DNA of 15,047 bases from CAZQQN01 sp964549595 (GCA_964549595.1 CAZJWK010000070.1:1-15047), one strand, 5' to 3'; shown: positions 6,564 to 14,176, numbered from the stretch's first letter. Numbers and translations: made by a program. Notes: generated by a model from the letters alone, not told the origin.

Positions 6564-6971
6564 TTATTTATCAATCACAAGTTCGTTAATAGTAATTCCC
6601 ACTAAGGCTAAAATAATCAATATCGGGAAAATTAATTTATATGCCTTTCTGAATTTTTGAATATTTTCTAATTGCTCTCTAAATCTTTTATACTTTAAGA
6701 GGTTTTTGTCAAAAGTTGAGGTCGGTTTGAATGCATAAATTAAAGTTACTAAACCAGTAACTGGAAATGGTCTGCGATAAAAACCACGAGTTGAGCCGTG
6801 GTTATTAATATATCTTTCGAGAAGGAGCAAATTTTTACATTCAATCAGATAAAAATTAAGACTCAGCCATGTTATTAAAGCAATAAAAGCCAAAAATGGC
6901 GGTCCAAATTTTTCAATATATGGCCAAATTTTAAATAAAAAATCCAACTTAGTATTTTTAATTGTTACCAA
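6564..6971 (-). CDS. Hypothetical small membrane protein
   Basis: This is a 135-aa frame with no recognised family. One hydrophobic segment lies at about residues 24-45 and a second near the C-terminus, in LIFPILIILALVGITI. A basic, charged region of about 60 residues lies between them, so both ends are probably membrane-anchored. The only available start is TTG at 6971, at the sequence GTTGGTAAC that looks like the cassette boundary; no in-frame ATG or GTG lies between the upstream stop and this codon. It is AT-rich compared with the dab genes. It is likely real because of its length, its membrane pattern and its position in front of element C, but its function is unknown. Confidence 0.5.
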   Translation of the reverse strand: MVTIKNTKLDFLFKIWPYIEKFGPPFLAFIALITWLSLNFYLIECKNLLLLERYINNHGSTRGFYRRPFPVTGLVTLIYAFKPTSTFDKNLLKYKRFREQLENIQKFRKAYKLIFPILIILALVGITINELVIDK

Positions 6972-7013
6972 CTTGTTTATAAATAAACCAAGGATTTATT
7001 TAACACGTTACCA
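6972..7013. repeat. AT-rich palindrome upstream of the 6564-6971 gene
   Basis: Arms TTTATAAATAAA and TTTATTTAAC flank CCAAGGA and can form an imperfect hairpin abutting the GTTGGTAAC boundary. It sits where an upstream recombination site would be expected but lacks the GGGCTAT arms of the other elements. The rest up to 7173 is AT-rich and I see no gene in it. Confidence 0.3.
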
Positions 7014-7173
7014 TTAAAGTGACAGGTGAACCCCAAAGGTGTATATTTTTAGGGTTAAAAAATCATAAAATGACCTTTTGATTTTTTTATGCTTTTATAT
7101 TCCTGTTTTTTGCAACGCTAATGAATAGATTTTGGAGTGAATTCAAGGATTTTTGTTGAAATGTTTGTTGCAA

Positions 7174-7203
7174 ATAAAAAAGAAGGCTTAACCTAAATAA
7201 GCC
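7174..7203 (-). terminator. Terminator of tRNA-Arg
   Basis: On the minus strand a 6-bp stem GGCTTA / TAAGCC (7203-7198 with 7190-7185) closes a 7-base loop and is followed by TTCTTTTTTA. It lies 20 bases beyond the tRNA 3' end. Confidence 0.65.
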
Positions 7204-7223
7204 AAAACCCTTAATTTTAGGAG

Positions 7224-7297
7224 TGGCCACAGGAGGATTCGAACCCCCAACCCCTTGATCCGAAGTCAAGTGCTCTATCCAGTTGAGCTATGTGGCC
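7224..7297 (-). tRNA. tRNA-Arg (anticodon UCG)
   Basis: The gene has 74 bases and all arms pair: acceptor GGCCACA / TGTGGCC, D stem GCTC / GAGC, anticodon stem CTTGA / TCAAG around loop CTTCGGA, T stem GGGGG / CCTCC (one G-U) with loop TTCGAAT, and discriminator A. Anticodon TCG reads CGA-type Arg codons. The 3' CCA is not encoded (CTCC follows). Cassette-like genes lie on its 3' side. Confidence 0.95.
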
Positions 7298-7308
7298 ATT
7301 TGAAAACA

Positions 7309-7339
7309 CAAAGGTAACAACCACTACCTTGCCTGCCAA
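7309..7339 (-). promoter_or_regulatory. Promoter of tRNA-Arg
   Basis: On the minus strand TTG (7339-7337), exactly 20 bases, then TACCTTTG (7316-7309) gives a full match to the Bacteroidota promoter. The start would fall a few bases before the tRNA 5' end at 7297. The same TTG-N20 spacing occurs at the other tRNA. Confidence 0.75.
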
Positions 7340-7375
7340 CTTTTGAATCAATTAGCATTCAAGATGGCCGAAGCT

Positions 7376-7804
7376 TCAAATATCTTCTTGACCCTTATCA
7401 ATACTATACCGTTTGAATATAAACAAAAGCGCCCAGCCCCCTAAGCACCCCAAAATGTAGTACAGGAAATCGCTCCAGACAAAGGTTGTTCCCAAAAGGG
7501 CACGGCCCAGGAAATACTGCCTTCCCCATTGGAGTAAATAAAATTCAGAAAGTTGAAAGACTTCAAGGACAGTAGTCACTCCCCAAACCACTGATGCCAA
7601 AACCCAGGGTTTGACACGGATAAACAAAAATCCGGCAACCAGGCACCAGAATATTTCATATAAAATCCCTCCCAAGGAATTGTTCACCCAAAATTCAGCG
7701 GGCCCGGAGTACAATTTGGCATAAAAGCCCAAAGGGGTTACCAGAAAAATGGCCAGTAACAGCCATAACCGGTACCGTGTATTATTAGCGTATGCATTTT
7801 TCAT
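7376..7804 (-). CDS. DUF2809 family membrane protein
   Basis: The 142-aa protein has four to five hydrophobic segments and matches the DUF2809 pattern: G-P-A-E-F-W-V followed by GG-x-LYEIFW near residues 34-53, LEVFQL near 81-86, and the terminal signature GRALLGTTFVWSDFLYYILG near 99-118. It is an inner-membrane protein of unknown biochemical role, distantly like VanZ. The start is ATG at 7804. It lies 22 bases after the aspartyl protease gene on the same strand and is probably the last gene of that operon. No clear intrinsic terminator separates it from tRNA-Arg. The family call is good; the function is unknown. Confidence 0.8.
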   Translation of the reverse strand: MKNAYANNTRYRLWLLLAIFLVTPLGFYAKLYSGPAEFWVNNSLGGILYEIFWCLVAGFLFIRVKPWVLASVVWGVTTVLEVFQLSEFYLLQWGRQYFLGRALLGTTFVWSDFLYYILGCLGGWALLFIFKRYSIDKGQEDI

Positions 7805-7826
7805 CCTGATTCCGTTTACGCTACAA

Positions 7827-9059
7827 TTAAGGTATGGTCAAAGTATCAAGCATCTTTCCCCTTTTCCGGATAACCTTCACCGCAGAATCGGGATAACGCC
7901 TAAAGGCTTCGCAAGAAGATTGGGGCGTTAAGTCCTTTCCATCAAGGGAATGAATTTTTAATACCGTATCCCCGACATTCAAACCGGCCCTTCCTGCCGG
8001 GGAGCCTTCAAAAATTCTCCCCACATAGGTTGTACTATCCCTGACCATAAGGTTAAAACCATAATAATAACCCTTGGTATCCTTGTGGGGACCTTTCTCC
8101 TGTTCAGGGTAAGGCGTAAGCCCCATTTCGTTATTTTCCCAATCCACGGTCAATTGGTAATCCTGGAAAAAACCCAGCCCCAAAATGGCCATTTGCCCGG
8201 TCCTGAAAGTAACGGGTTTTGCCCTCATATCCCCGAATTGCCAGGAATCAACCTTGTAATAGAAAGCCGTATCCATTTGCGAGCCATAAAGCCCGAAGGA
8301 AGTCATGCCACGGCTTATATTGGAATCAGAAATCAAACCACGAAAGCTTTCCTTAAAGGTGGGTTTCTGATCCTTTTCTAAGCCTATTCCCAAATCGGCC
8401 CCTAAATCCAGCTTATAAAAGGAACCCGGTAAAATGGAATTACGGATAAGGGGTGTCCCTTGTGCTTGGGGAGTAAAATCGTACGTATAGGCCGGTACGG
8501 AGTCCGGTAAAACACCCCTCCGATCGGATATATAAACGCGCTCTTTTCGGAAATCAAATTGCCAAATGGCTTGCCGCATGAGGTTTGCACCAATTAATCC
8601 ATCGATTTCTCCACACTTAAAGGGGTAGTTCTGATCCAGTTCATCTAATATCAAAGCCCCAATGTTATGGAAATCCAAACCTGCGAGTCGCAAGTGTTTT
8701 ATCTTGGTTACCGCTTCCTTTCCTTTTTTCTTTTTCGAATCCCTCACTATTATACTGGAAAGGGTATCCAAACCCAATTGTTCGGCTGTACTTTTAGCCA
8801 AAACACAAGGGGCCCCGGAATCCAGAATAAACCGAAATGTGTCGTTATTGATGGTGACTTTACAGGCCATCAATCCCCACTTCTTTTCATAGGAAAATGT
8901 ACTTTGAAAATTATTCTGAGACACCTCTCCCCTTGTCAAAAGCATAATATTTTTGATCGGGGAGCACTGATTAAAAAGGATTGCAAAAAAGGCAATGGTA
9001 AGAAAAGCAGTTAAAAAAGATAATAATGGCTTTTGATACCCATTCCGTGAATTATTCAT
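7827..9059 (-). CDS. Retropepsin-like aspartyl protease with C-terminal PDZ domain
   Basis: This 410-aa protein has one N-terminal membrane anchor (about residues 14-30), so its bulk lies in the periplasm or is surface-exposed. Two related lobes follow. Lobe 1 has the catalytic-type motif ILDSGAPCV with D80 and the closing IGANLM near 156-161. Lobe 2 has LDLGAD with D218 and LGLGFF near 293-298. A PDZ domain fills residues 332-409 (GSPAGRAGLNVGDTV). Because each lobe carries an aspartate motif, the chain may work as a pseudo-dimer, although the second motif is DLG rather than D-T/S-G. Its start overlaps the upstream PEGA gene by 8 bases (ATGAATAA), indicating coupling. Bacteroidota carry many such aspartyl protease-PDZ proteins with unknown substrates. 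The domain call is strong. Confidence 0.88.
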   Translation of the reverse strand: MNNSRNGYQKPLLSFLTAFLTIAFFAILFNQCSPIKNIMLLTRGEVSQNNFQSTFSYEKKWGLMACKVTINNDTFRFILDSGAPCVLAKSTAEQLGLDTLSSIIVRDSKKKKGKEAVTKIKHLRLAGLDFHNIGALILDELDQNYPFKCGEIDGLIGANLMRQAIWQFDFRKERVYISDRRGVLPDSVPAYTYDFTPQAQGTPLIRNSILPGSFYKLDLGADLGIGLEKDQKPTFKESFRGLISDSNISRGMTSFGLYGSQMDTAFYYKVDSWQFGDMRAKPVTFRTGQMAILGLGFFQDYQLTVDWENNEMGLTPYPEQEKGPHKDTKGYYYGFNLMVRDSTTYVGRIFEGSPAGRAGLNVGDTVLKIHSLDGKDLTPQSSCEAFRRYPDSAVKVIRKRGKMLDTLTIP

Positions 9060-9408
9060 TAGTGGCTTTTTCTTCTAATATATAGGTCCTTTCTTCCTTG
9101 TATTCCATAACCCAAAGCCAGGGCACATAAAGGAAAAACCCAGCAACAGCCGCAGTAGGATTCAACTCTTCATTCCTGGAAAATTCAGCGTTAAATTCCT
9201 TGTAGCCCTCTTTTTTAATCCGAACCTCATTCTCTGATAAAATAATCTTTTCATCTTTATATTTAACCGGCGACCGACCAATGTATTCACCATTGACAAA
9301 AACTTTGGCATTGGACGGTTTAGTCTGAATTAATGTCGTGCTTTCACAGCCGATAAAAAGGAAAGCGGTAAAAACGAAAAGGCTCACCCTGAGCATTTTT
9401 AGTTTCAT
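9052..9408 (-). CDS. PEGA-domain lipoprotein
   Basis: The 118-aa protein has a classic lipoprotein signal: basic MKLKMLR, a hydrophobic core and lipobox LFIGC with Cys21 as the lipidated residue. Residues 27-70 form a PEGA domain (TKPSNAKVFVNGEYIGRSP, then VRIKKEGY), a small beta fold found in surface-exposed proteins. A hydrophobic GFFLYVPWLWVMEY stretch near 90-103 may be a second membrane-contacting segment, often seen in this family. The start is ATG at 9408, just below a good -7 box. It heads an operon with the aspartyl protease-PDZ and DUF2809 genes. A role in the envelope is inferred; the exact function is unknown. Confidence 0.85.
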   Translation of the reverse strand: MKLKMLRVSLFVFTAFLFIGCESTTLIQTKPSNAKVFVNGEYIGRSPVKYKDEKIILSENEVRIKKEGYKEFNAEFSRNEELNPTAAVAGFFLYVPWLWVMEYKEERTYILEEKATNE

Positions 9409-9426
9409 AATGACTCAATTTTACCA

Positions 9427-9434
9427 CAAAATTA
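9427..9434 (-). promoter_or_regulatory. -7 box of the PEGA-protease-DUF2809 operon
   Basis: TAATTTTG on the minus strand is an exact TAnnTTTG match, 18 bases before the ATG at 9408. No clear TTG stands at the -33 distance. Confidence 0.5.
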
Positions 9435-9953
9435 AAATTCCTTATCAATTCATGCCCTAAAAGCCATTGGATTTAGGAACTACTTCATTAGGGAACAGGA
9501 ACCCAGGCTAAATCCGTTTTGGCCGCACTGATTCGTAATCCTCCCCTTGATCCCCTCCAAAAGTTAAAACCTGCCATTGTTATCCCCCCAAAGCAATAAA
9601 AACCAAAAGAAATTATTAAAAAAGGTCTACCATCGAATTTTATGGAAAATGTGGTAGAAACCTAAAAAATCAATCGAAGTAGGCGATTTTGCCATATTAT
9701 TGAATTCGTTTCGGGCGGAATTTATTTTAAATCCTCCCTTTAGTCCTTCTTAGGGACGCATCAATTGATATTCGGCCAAAAACTTAAGGTATCATTTATC
9801 AATCAAGATTTAGTTAGTATTGCTTAGACGCCTGCTTCAAAAAATCAAAAGTCAATACCTAAAAACCAACGAGAAACACCAAAAGTGAAACAAGTAAAGT
9901 TTGCTAAAATTGACAGGTAACCCATCAGTAAACGGAATTAAATAAGAAAACTT
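9435..9953. other. Gene-free divergent intergenic region
   Basis: No convincing gene is visible on either strand in this 520-base stretch between divergent units. The only structure I see is an inverted repeat TCTACCA (9626-9632) / TGGTAGA (9652-9658) with a 19-base spacer and no T-tract. Promoter-like boxes for the flanking genes lie at its two ends. Confidence 0.5.
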
Positions 9954-9961
9954 TAGATTTG
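9954..9961 (+). promoter_or_regulatory. -7 box of the lipoprotein gene at 9998
   Basis: TAGATTTG matches TAnnTTTG exactly. A transcript would start near 9967, which excludes the TTG at 9959 as the start codon and supports ATG at 9998 (or 9986). The -33 side is not recognisable. Confidence 0.45.
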
Positions 9962-9997
9962 TCACTTATCATTAAATCAGGAATAATGGCCTGTATT

Positions 9998-11341
9998 ATG
10001 AAAAAATCCAACCTTTTATCCGGATATCAAACCTCAAGGATTTTTGGCATAGGCGGCTTTACCCTCCTTTTCATAATAGGGCTGAGTTCGTGCAGCCTGT
10101 TTCAAGGACCCACTCAAAGCGAAGAACCTCGGCAAGCGAAGGCGGATACGGCTAAGCCCGGGGAAAAACCAAAAAAGGAAGTCATTGATACCATTTCCGT
10201 CAAAAAAGCGGTAAAAGACAGCCTGGATAAACTTTACCCTTATGAATACAAAGATACCTATGATATAGCTTTTATTTTGCCTTTTTATGAGGATTTAAAG
10301 CGTTCATCGGATAACCGGCGTAAGAAAAGGGTTTCGATGATAGCGCAGAAATTTTATTGGGGTGCCAGGTTGGCGCTGGATACCTTAAAAAGTTGCGGGA
10401 TAAACCTCGATATCCGCGTCTACGATTCAAAAAATGACAGTGGAAAGGTTGTCGACATCCGCAACCAACTAAAAAAGCAAAAGCCCGATCTGATCATTGG
10501 GCCGCTTTTCTCCAAAAATGTCAAGCATATTTCAGAATTCTCGGCCAGGCATAAAGTCAACATGGTAGCTCCACTGGCCAACGTCCGGAGTTGCTTAGCC
10601 AACAATCCCTACTACATTTCATTGGAGCCCGGGAAACATGTCATTAGCCGGCAAGCAGCCAGCCTGATCAATGATCGTTTCGGGGATTACAACTTGTTTG
10701 TGGTCAGACGATATGATAAAACAGAAAGACAAATATCCTGGCAGTTGGACTCCCTGGCTGATACCAATTCCCTTCGTAGTTATAACAAACTGGCCCTTGA
10801 TAAGGACCATTGGAATACCAGCAAGATGTTCTCCGATACCCTTAAAAAAGCGAAGAATGTGATTTTCATTCCGTCCAAAAGCGAAGCTTTTACCACTTCT
10901 ATCATTTCAGGCCTTAAAGCTGCAGATACCATTGAGGGCCATTCCATAGAAGATGAAGTTATTGTCATAGGGTTATCAGATTGGCTGGCATTTGGTTCCC
11001 TGAACGGAAAAATGATGGAAAAATTTCAAATGCACATTTTGTCCAATTATTACATAGATTACAAGAATCCGTTAACCCGGTCTTTTGTTAAGCATTACCG
11101 GAACACAGCTTTTACGGAACCCTATAAATACGCCTTTAAAGCTTTCGACATAACCCTTTTAATGGGAAAAATGCTGGTGAATTACGGCAAGTATTTTCAA
11201 AGAAACTGGTATGACCAAAAGTTTAAAGGGCTTCATAACGATTTTATATTCCGGCAGAGTAAAGGCAAAAGGGGTTGGCAGAATTTTCATTTGCGTACCC
11301 TCCTGTTTAATGATTATGAGTTATCCAAAGCCCCTTATTAA
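9998..11341 (+). CDS. LppC/LpoA-like periplasmic-binding-fold lipoprotein
   Basis: From ATG 9998 the protein has 447 aa. This start gives a proper lipoprotein signal (MKKSNLLSGYQ, a hydrophobic stretch, lipobox IGLSSC). An upstream TTG at 9959 also opens the frame but overlaps a -7 box. After a lysine-rich linker, the body from YDIAFILPFYEDL onward has the type-1 periplasmic-binding-protein fold: WGARLALDTL, KPDLIIGPLFSKNV and PYKYAFKAFDITLLMGK near the C-terminus. Relatives include the LpoA/LppC class of outer-membrane lipoproteins and branched-chain amino-acid binding proteins. No transporter genes are nearby, so a scaffold or sensor role is at least as likely as transport. It is a single-gene unit convergent with the gene at 11373; only 31 bases lie between the stops and no clear terminator is seen there. 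Confidence 0.78.
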   Translation: MKKSNLLSGYQTSRIFGIGGFTLLFIIGLSSCSLFQGPTQSEEPRQAKADTAKPGEKPKKEVIDTISVKKAVKDSLDKLYPYEYKDTYDIAFILPFYEDLKRSSDNRRKKRVSMIAQKFYWGARLALDTLKSCGINLDIRVYDSKNDSGKVVDIRNQLKKQKPDLIIGPLFSKNVKHISEFSARHKVNMVAPLANVRSCLANNPYYISLEPGKHVISRQAASLINDRFGDYNLFVVRRYDKTERQISWQLDSLADTNSLRSYNKLALDKDHWNTSKMFSDTLKKAKNVIFIPSKSEAFTTSIISGLKAADTIEGHSIEDEVIVIGLSDWLAFGSLNGKMMEKFQMHILSNYYIDYKNPLTRSFVKHYRNTAFTEPYKYAFKAFDITLLMGKMLVNYGKYFQRNWYDQKFKGLHNDFIFRQSKGKRGWQNFHLRTLLFNDYELSKAPY

Positions 11342-11372
11342 ATCTTTGGCCGGAAAGTCCTAATTAAAAATC

Positions 11373-12197
11373 TCACCGCTCTTCTTCAGGGTTTTGTGAT
11401 ATCCGCCAGCTTTTATACCGCACGTACCAGTATTCCAACCTTTCTACTACTTCGTAATAATTTTTTCCCTGGGTAAGGTCTTCCCTGAACTGACAAAAAT
11501 GTAAAAAGCGTTTAATTTCTTTTCCCGTCAACCCCAATTCAGATTTGATATAAGCCCGGTAAGGCCCTTTGGAAAGAAACTCAATATTTTTTTTGTTTAT
11601 TTGGAGCTGTCTCAACATCCGGTCTTCCTTCCCCGCACCGGTAATTTTCTTATAAATCCCGGTTATTGGGCCATCAACGGTTATTCCTCCGCTATTTTCA
11701 ACTTTTTGATTTTCTCGAATTTCTCTTAATTCTTCTTCGGGTAAACTCAAATCCATTTCCAATGCCTTATTCCCTCCCTCACTGTATTCAACCTCGGGTA
11801 ATTGGTAAGTAAATGACTTGATGTAAATGGTGGTATCCAAAACTTTCCCGGAAAAAGCATCAGGTAAAACGTAAGTAGTTCGGCCATAGCCTACCGCTGA
11901 TAGCAGAAAAGAGTCCGTTTTAGCCCTTAAAGGCAAACGGAACTTCCCCTCCAGCCCGCTTATGGTTCCTTTGGCATCTGAGAAACGGATTAAATGCACA
12001 TTTTCTACGGGGGTTGAATCCGAGTAATTCTTGACCCGTCCTTTAATCAAAACCGAAAATTGATCACCCTTTTCCTGGGCCATGCCGGCATTTGATGCCA
12101 ACAGAAAAACCATCAAAGTCATTAAAAAGGCTGAATATTTTAACCACCCAAGCGTTCGCAATAAAGTCAATTCATTTAATTGATCAACCTTTTCCAA
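11373..12197 (-). CDS. Exported protein with CarboxypepD_reg-like domain
   Basis: The 274-aa protein has a signal peptide (hydrophobic core at 22-35, likely cleavage after NAGMA at about residue 40). It is followed by a CarboxypepD_reg-like beta domain at about 50-130, with IKGRVKNYSDSTPVENVHLI and SAVGYGRTTYVLP as its hallmark strands. This module is typical of TonB-dependent receptors and surface proteins of Bacteroidota, but here no receptor barrel follows. Residues 140-274 are charged, helical and basic. The start is TTG at 12197, directly after an in-frame stop; the next Met (residue 26) would leave a poor signal peptide. It lies 45 bases after the methyltransferase gene, possibly the same operon. 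An envelope location is likely; the role is unknown. Confidence 0.72.
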   Translation of the reverse strand: MEKVDQLNELTLLRTLGWLKYSAFLMTLMVFLLASNAGMAQEKGDQFSVLIKGRVKNYSDSTPVENVHLIRFSDAKGTISGLEGKFRLPLRAKTDSFLLSAVGYGRTTYVLPDAFSGKVLDTTIYIKSFTYQLPEVEYSEGGNKALEMDLSLPEEELREIRENQKVENSGGITVDGPITGIYKKITGAGKEDRMLRQLQINKKNIEFLSKGPYRAYIKSELGLTGKEIKRFLHFCQFREDLTQGKNYYEVVERLEYWYVRYKSWRISQNPEEER

Positions 12198-12242
12198 TCA
12201 AATCCAAAGGATTAGGCATTAAAAATTTCAAGCACGAAATTA

Positions 12243-12971
12243 TCAAGCAAAAGTGCAACGTGCCAAGAAATGCCCCATCGCCTCTCTTATAAGGATTTCC
12301 ACATCAAATCCATTGGCTTTACCGATTTGCTGCAAGATTTCCGGATCAGCATAAAGCCAATGGATCGGTTCACTGATTTGATTTTTGTAGGCCATCCAAT
12401 ACTTCACTTCCCCATAATAACGATAGGTTTCCTGCATTCGTGCTTCCAAACCGGCCTGACCCAATAAATAACTCAAGTCTGCCGAATCAAAAAGCATTTG
12501 ACCATCAGCCTTTAAAAACTTTTTGGCATGGGAGAAAAACTGACGCAATCCGTCCAGACTTTTCGAAATACCAATGCCATTCATCAGTAAAAGCAGGGTA
12601 TCATAATGGTACAAAGGTTCAGAAAGGAAAAAATCCGTCTCGAAAACCTGATTAAAACCCTTTTCATTGAGCAGGCCGGCCAAAAAGGGTGATGATTCCA
12701 TGGCATGAACAATATGGCCTTTATTTGACAATATTGAAGTGTGGACACCTGTGCCTGCACCAATATCCAGAGTCATCCCGCGGCATAAATCCAGGGCTTG
12801 CTTCTCAATCAGCGGCATGGCTTCATAAGTCCGGAAAAAATAACTTACATCCCACTCCTCGGTTTTACTAAAATCCGTGTAAACATAAAGGGGCTCTGTT
12901 GACTTCCCGTTGTGATAATCCCGGATAGCCTGACTTAGTACATTTGATTGAAAAGAGGAGTTTTGGCCCAA
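12243..12971 (-). CDS. Class I SAM-dependent methyltransferase
   Basis: The 242-aa soluble protein has the seven-strand methyltransferase fold. Motif I is LDIGAGTGVH at 68-77, the acidic end of strand 2 is VHAMESSP with E92, and YDTLLLLMNGIGIS near 123-136 fits motif IV. The substrate cannot be inferred. The N-terminus (ten or so residues before AIRDYHNG) contains no ATG; TTG at 12971 is the first usable start after an in-frame stop. The gene begins 9 bases after the pterin dehydratase gene, so the two are co-transcribed, but no functional link is known to me. Confidence 0.85.
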   Translation of the reverse strand: MGQNSSFQSNVLSQAIRDYHNGKSTEPLYVYTDFSKTEEWDVSYFFRTYEAMPLIEKQALDLCRGMTLDIGAGTGVHTSILSNKGHIVHAMESSPFLAGLLNEKGFNQVFETDFFLSEPLYHYDTLLLLMNGIGISKSLDGLRQFFSHAKKFLKADGQMLFDSADLSYLLGQAGLEARMQETYRYYGEVKYWMAYKNQISEPIHWLYADPEILQQIGKANGFDVEILIREAMGHFLARCTFA

Positions 12972-12980
12972 TGTTAAAGC

Positions 12981-13325
12981 TTAATTACCGGCTTCAGGGA
13001 TTTCCTCGATCTTAGCCGCCACAATGAAATCGTTTTCTGATAAACCACCAATCGCATGCGTGGAAAGGTAAACAATACATTTACCGAATGTTATGTAAAG
13101 GTCCGGGTGATGTTGTTCAGATTCTGCTATTTCAGTGATCTTATTGGCAAAATCCATGGTCCGCTTAAAGTTCTTAAACTTAAAGGACTTCCTAATCCAT
13201 TTTTCGTCCGTTGTCACCTCCCATTCCGTTTTCAGTTGTTGCTTATATTCCCGTATTTCATTGGACGCCAGGGGTGGCACGCCCCCTTCACAAGCTTGAC
13301 ATTTCTTTTCGGTTAAAGCTTCCAT
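12981..13325 (-). CDS. 4a-hydroxytetrahydrobiopterin dehydratase (pterin-4a-carbinolamine dehydratase)
   Basis: The PCD/DCoH family protein dehydrates 4a-hydroxytetrahydrobiopterin, the by-product of aromatic amino-acid hydroxylases, to the quinonoid dihydropterin. From ATG 13325 it has 114 aa, the usual family length; a GTG at 13334 would add three residues and is less likely. The active-site signature is present: EQHHPDLY (residues 70-77), followed by STHAIGGLSENDF with the third His at 90 and the Asp at 99. The N-terminal CQACEGGVPPL is also typical. No hydroxylase is in the window, which is common for PCD-like proteins with other or structural roles in cofactor metabolism. It leads a likely operon with the methyltransferase. 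Confidence 0.93.
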   Translation of the reverse strand: MEALTEKKCQACEGGVPPLASNEIREYKQQLKTEWEVTTDEKWIRKSFKFKNFKRTMDFANKITEIAESEQHHPDLYITFGKCIVYLSTHAIGGLSENDFIVAAKIEEIPEAGN

Positions 13326-13424
13326 AATTTCCACTTTTTTGTGTTTCTAAATTACAATTTAAATGCCACAAATGCATAATGGTTCAAAAGCCCTAAACAA
13401 AAAGAAACGAAAAACTCAGCGCCA

Positions 13425-13455
13425 TTGTAAAAAGGGTGAGAAATGATTAATTTTG
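13425..13455 (+). promoter_or_regulatory. Promoter of the CAU tRNA
   Basis: TTG (13425-13427), exactly 20 bases, then TAATTTTG (13448-13455) is a full Bacteroidota promoter. Its start falls about 15 bases before the tRNA. Confidence 0.75.
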
Positions 13456-13476
13456 CGCTTTCAAAATGGGAAAAAT

Positions 13477-13553
13477 GGCGAGATAGCTCAGTTGGCCAGA
13501 GCGCAGCACTCATAATGCTGAGGTCGAGGGTTCAAGTCCCTCTCTCGCTACCA
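13477..13553 (+). tRNA. tRNA with anticodon CAU, probably elongator Met
   Basis: The gene has 77 bases including an encoded CCA. Arms: acceptor GGCGAGA / TCTCGCT (first pair G-U), D stem GCTC / GAGC, anticodon stem CAGCA / TGCTG with loop CTCATAA, T stem GAGGG / CCCTC with loop TTCAAGT, and discriminator A. CAU can be elongator Met or lysidine-modified Ile2. The absence of initiator-type GGG/CCC pairs rules out fMet. I favour Met but cannot exclude Ile. Confidence 0.93.
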
Positions 13554-13567
13554 AGCTTCAAATTAAG

Positions 13568-13599
13568 CCCTTGTAGGTGAGTGACTTACAAGGGTTTTT
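13568..13599 (+). terminator. Terminator of the CAU tRNA
   Basis: CCCTTGTA (13568-13575) and TACAAGGG (13587-13594) form a perfect 8-bp stem with an 11-base loop, followed by TTTTT, then ATTTT. It lies 15 bases after the tRNA. Confidence 0.85.
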
Positions 13600-13756
13600 A
13601 TTTTAGGGGACCGCACAGTGGACGGTTTTTTAAAATTACTCAGTTTATTTAGCAACTTCCTCACCCCTTTTCCGAACCTCCGCTTTATGCTTTCTCAAAT
13701 CTTTTCATAAACCTGACAGAAGGGCATACCGGTTCAAATTCAGCCATAACAGAACT

Positions 13757-14168
13757 ATGGCCGCAAATAAAATAGGCGATTACTACGAAGAGGAGTTGGT
13801 AAAAGCGTTGTATGAACTCGATAAAGCGAAAATGAATGGATTGATAATCGGCAGCCTTTCTCTTCAATAAAGTGGTACAGGCTAAACCTGATGAATCAAA
13901 GGGGAAATGCAGTTAATAAGGATAACGAAAGGTTCAAGCCTCTGTATTTATTACCTATAAAGGGAAAATGATGGGTGAAATCGTACCACGAAACGGGGTT
14001 TTTGTGGCAACTGAAAAACGAATTGTTTTTTTCGGTAATAAAATGTTTGGCTATGACTTAGAATCGTTTGAGATACTGTACATTTTTAACCGCTTCGCTG
14101 AAAAGTTACCCACAAACCCACATCACAATGATGGTTATGATTTGAAAAAATTCAATAAAAAACCTTAG
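13757..14168 (+). pseudogene. Decayed PH-domain (YokE-like) gene
   Basis: Two plus-strand fragments appear to be one broken gene. The first (13757-13870, 37 codons) reads MAANKIGDYYEEELVKALYE and stops at TAA. In another frame, LFNKVVQAKPDE continues past that stop. The second piece (from about 13926, ATG at 13968, stop at 14168) reads FITYKGKMMGEIVPRNG, then VFVATEKRIVFFGNK and MFGYDLESFEILYI. This last pattern is that of bacterial PH domains of the YokE type (a strand pair ending in TxKRIVFF, then YDLESF). At least two frame changes are needed to join them. The C-terminal 25 residues look non-homologous and may read into unrelated DNA. A functional short protein from 13968 is possible but less likely. 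Confidence 0.5.
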
Positions 14169-14176
14169 ATTGCGGA

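Noticed and set aside
7087..7269. Minus-strand 60-codon frame
   Set aside because: Its first part is tRNA-Arg sequence (a well-known false GVGGSNPPVA-type translation of a tRNA T arm), followed by the tRNA terminator.
9626..9658. Inverted repeat as a terminator or operator
   Set aside because: The arms are only 7 bases with a 19-base spacer, there is no T-tract, and no gene ends beside it.
13931..13946. GGTTCAAG-CCTCT resembling the 3' part of the CAU tRNA (possible attachment-site duplicate)
   Set aside because: Only about 13 bases match, with a gap, and the CTCGCTACCA end is missing; it is within chance for a T-loop motif.
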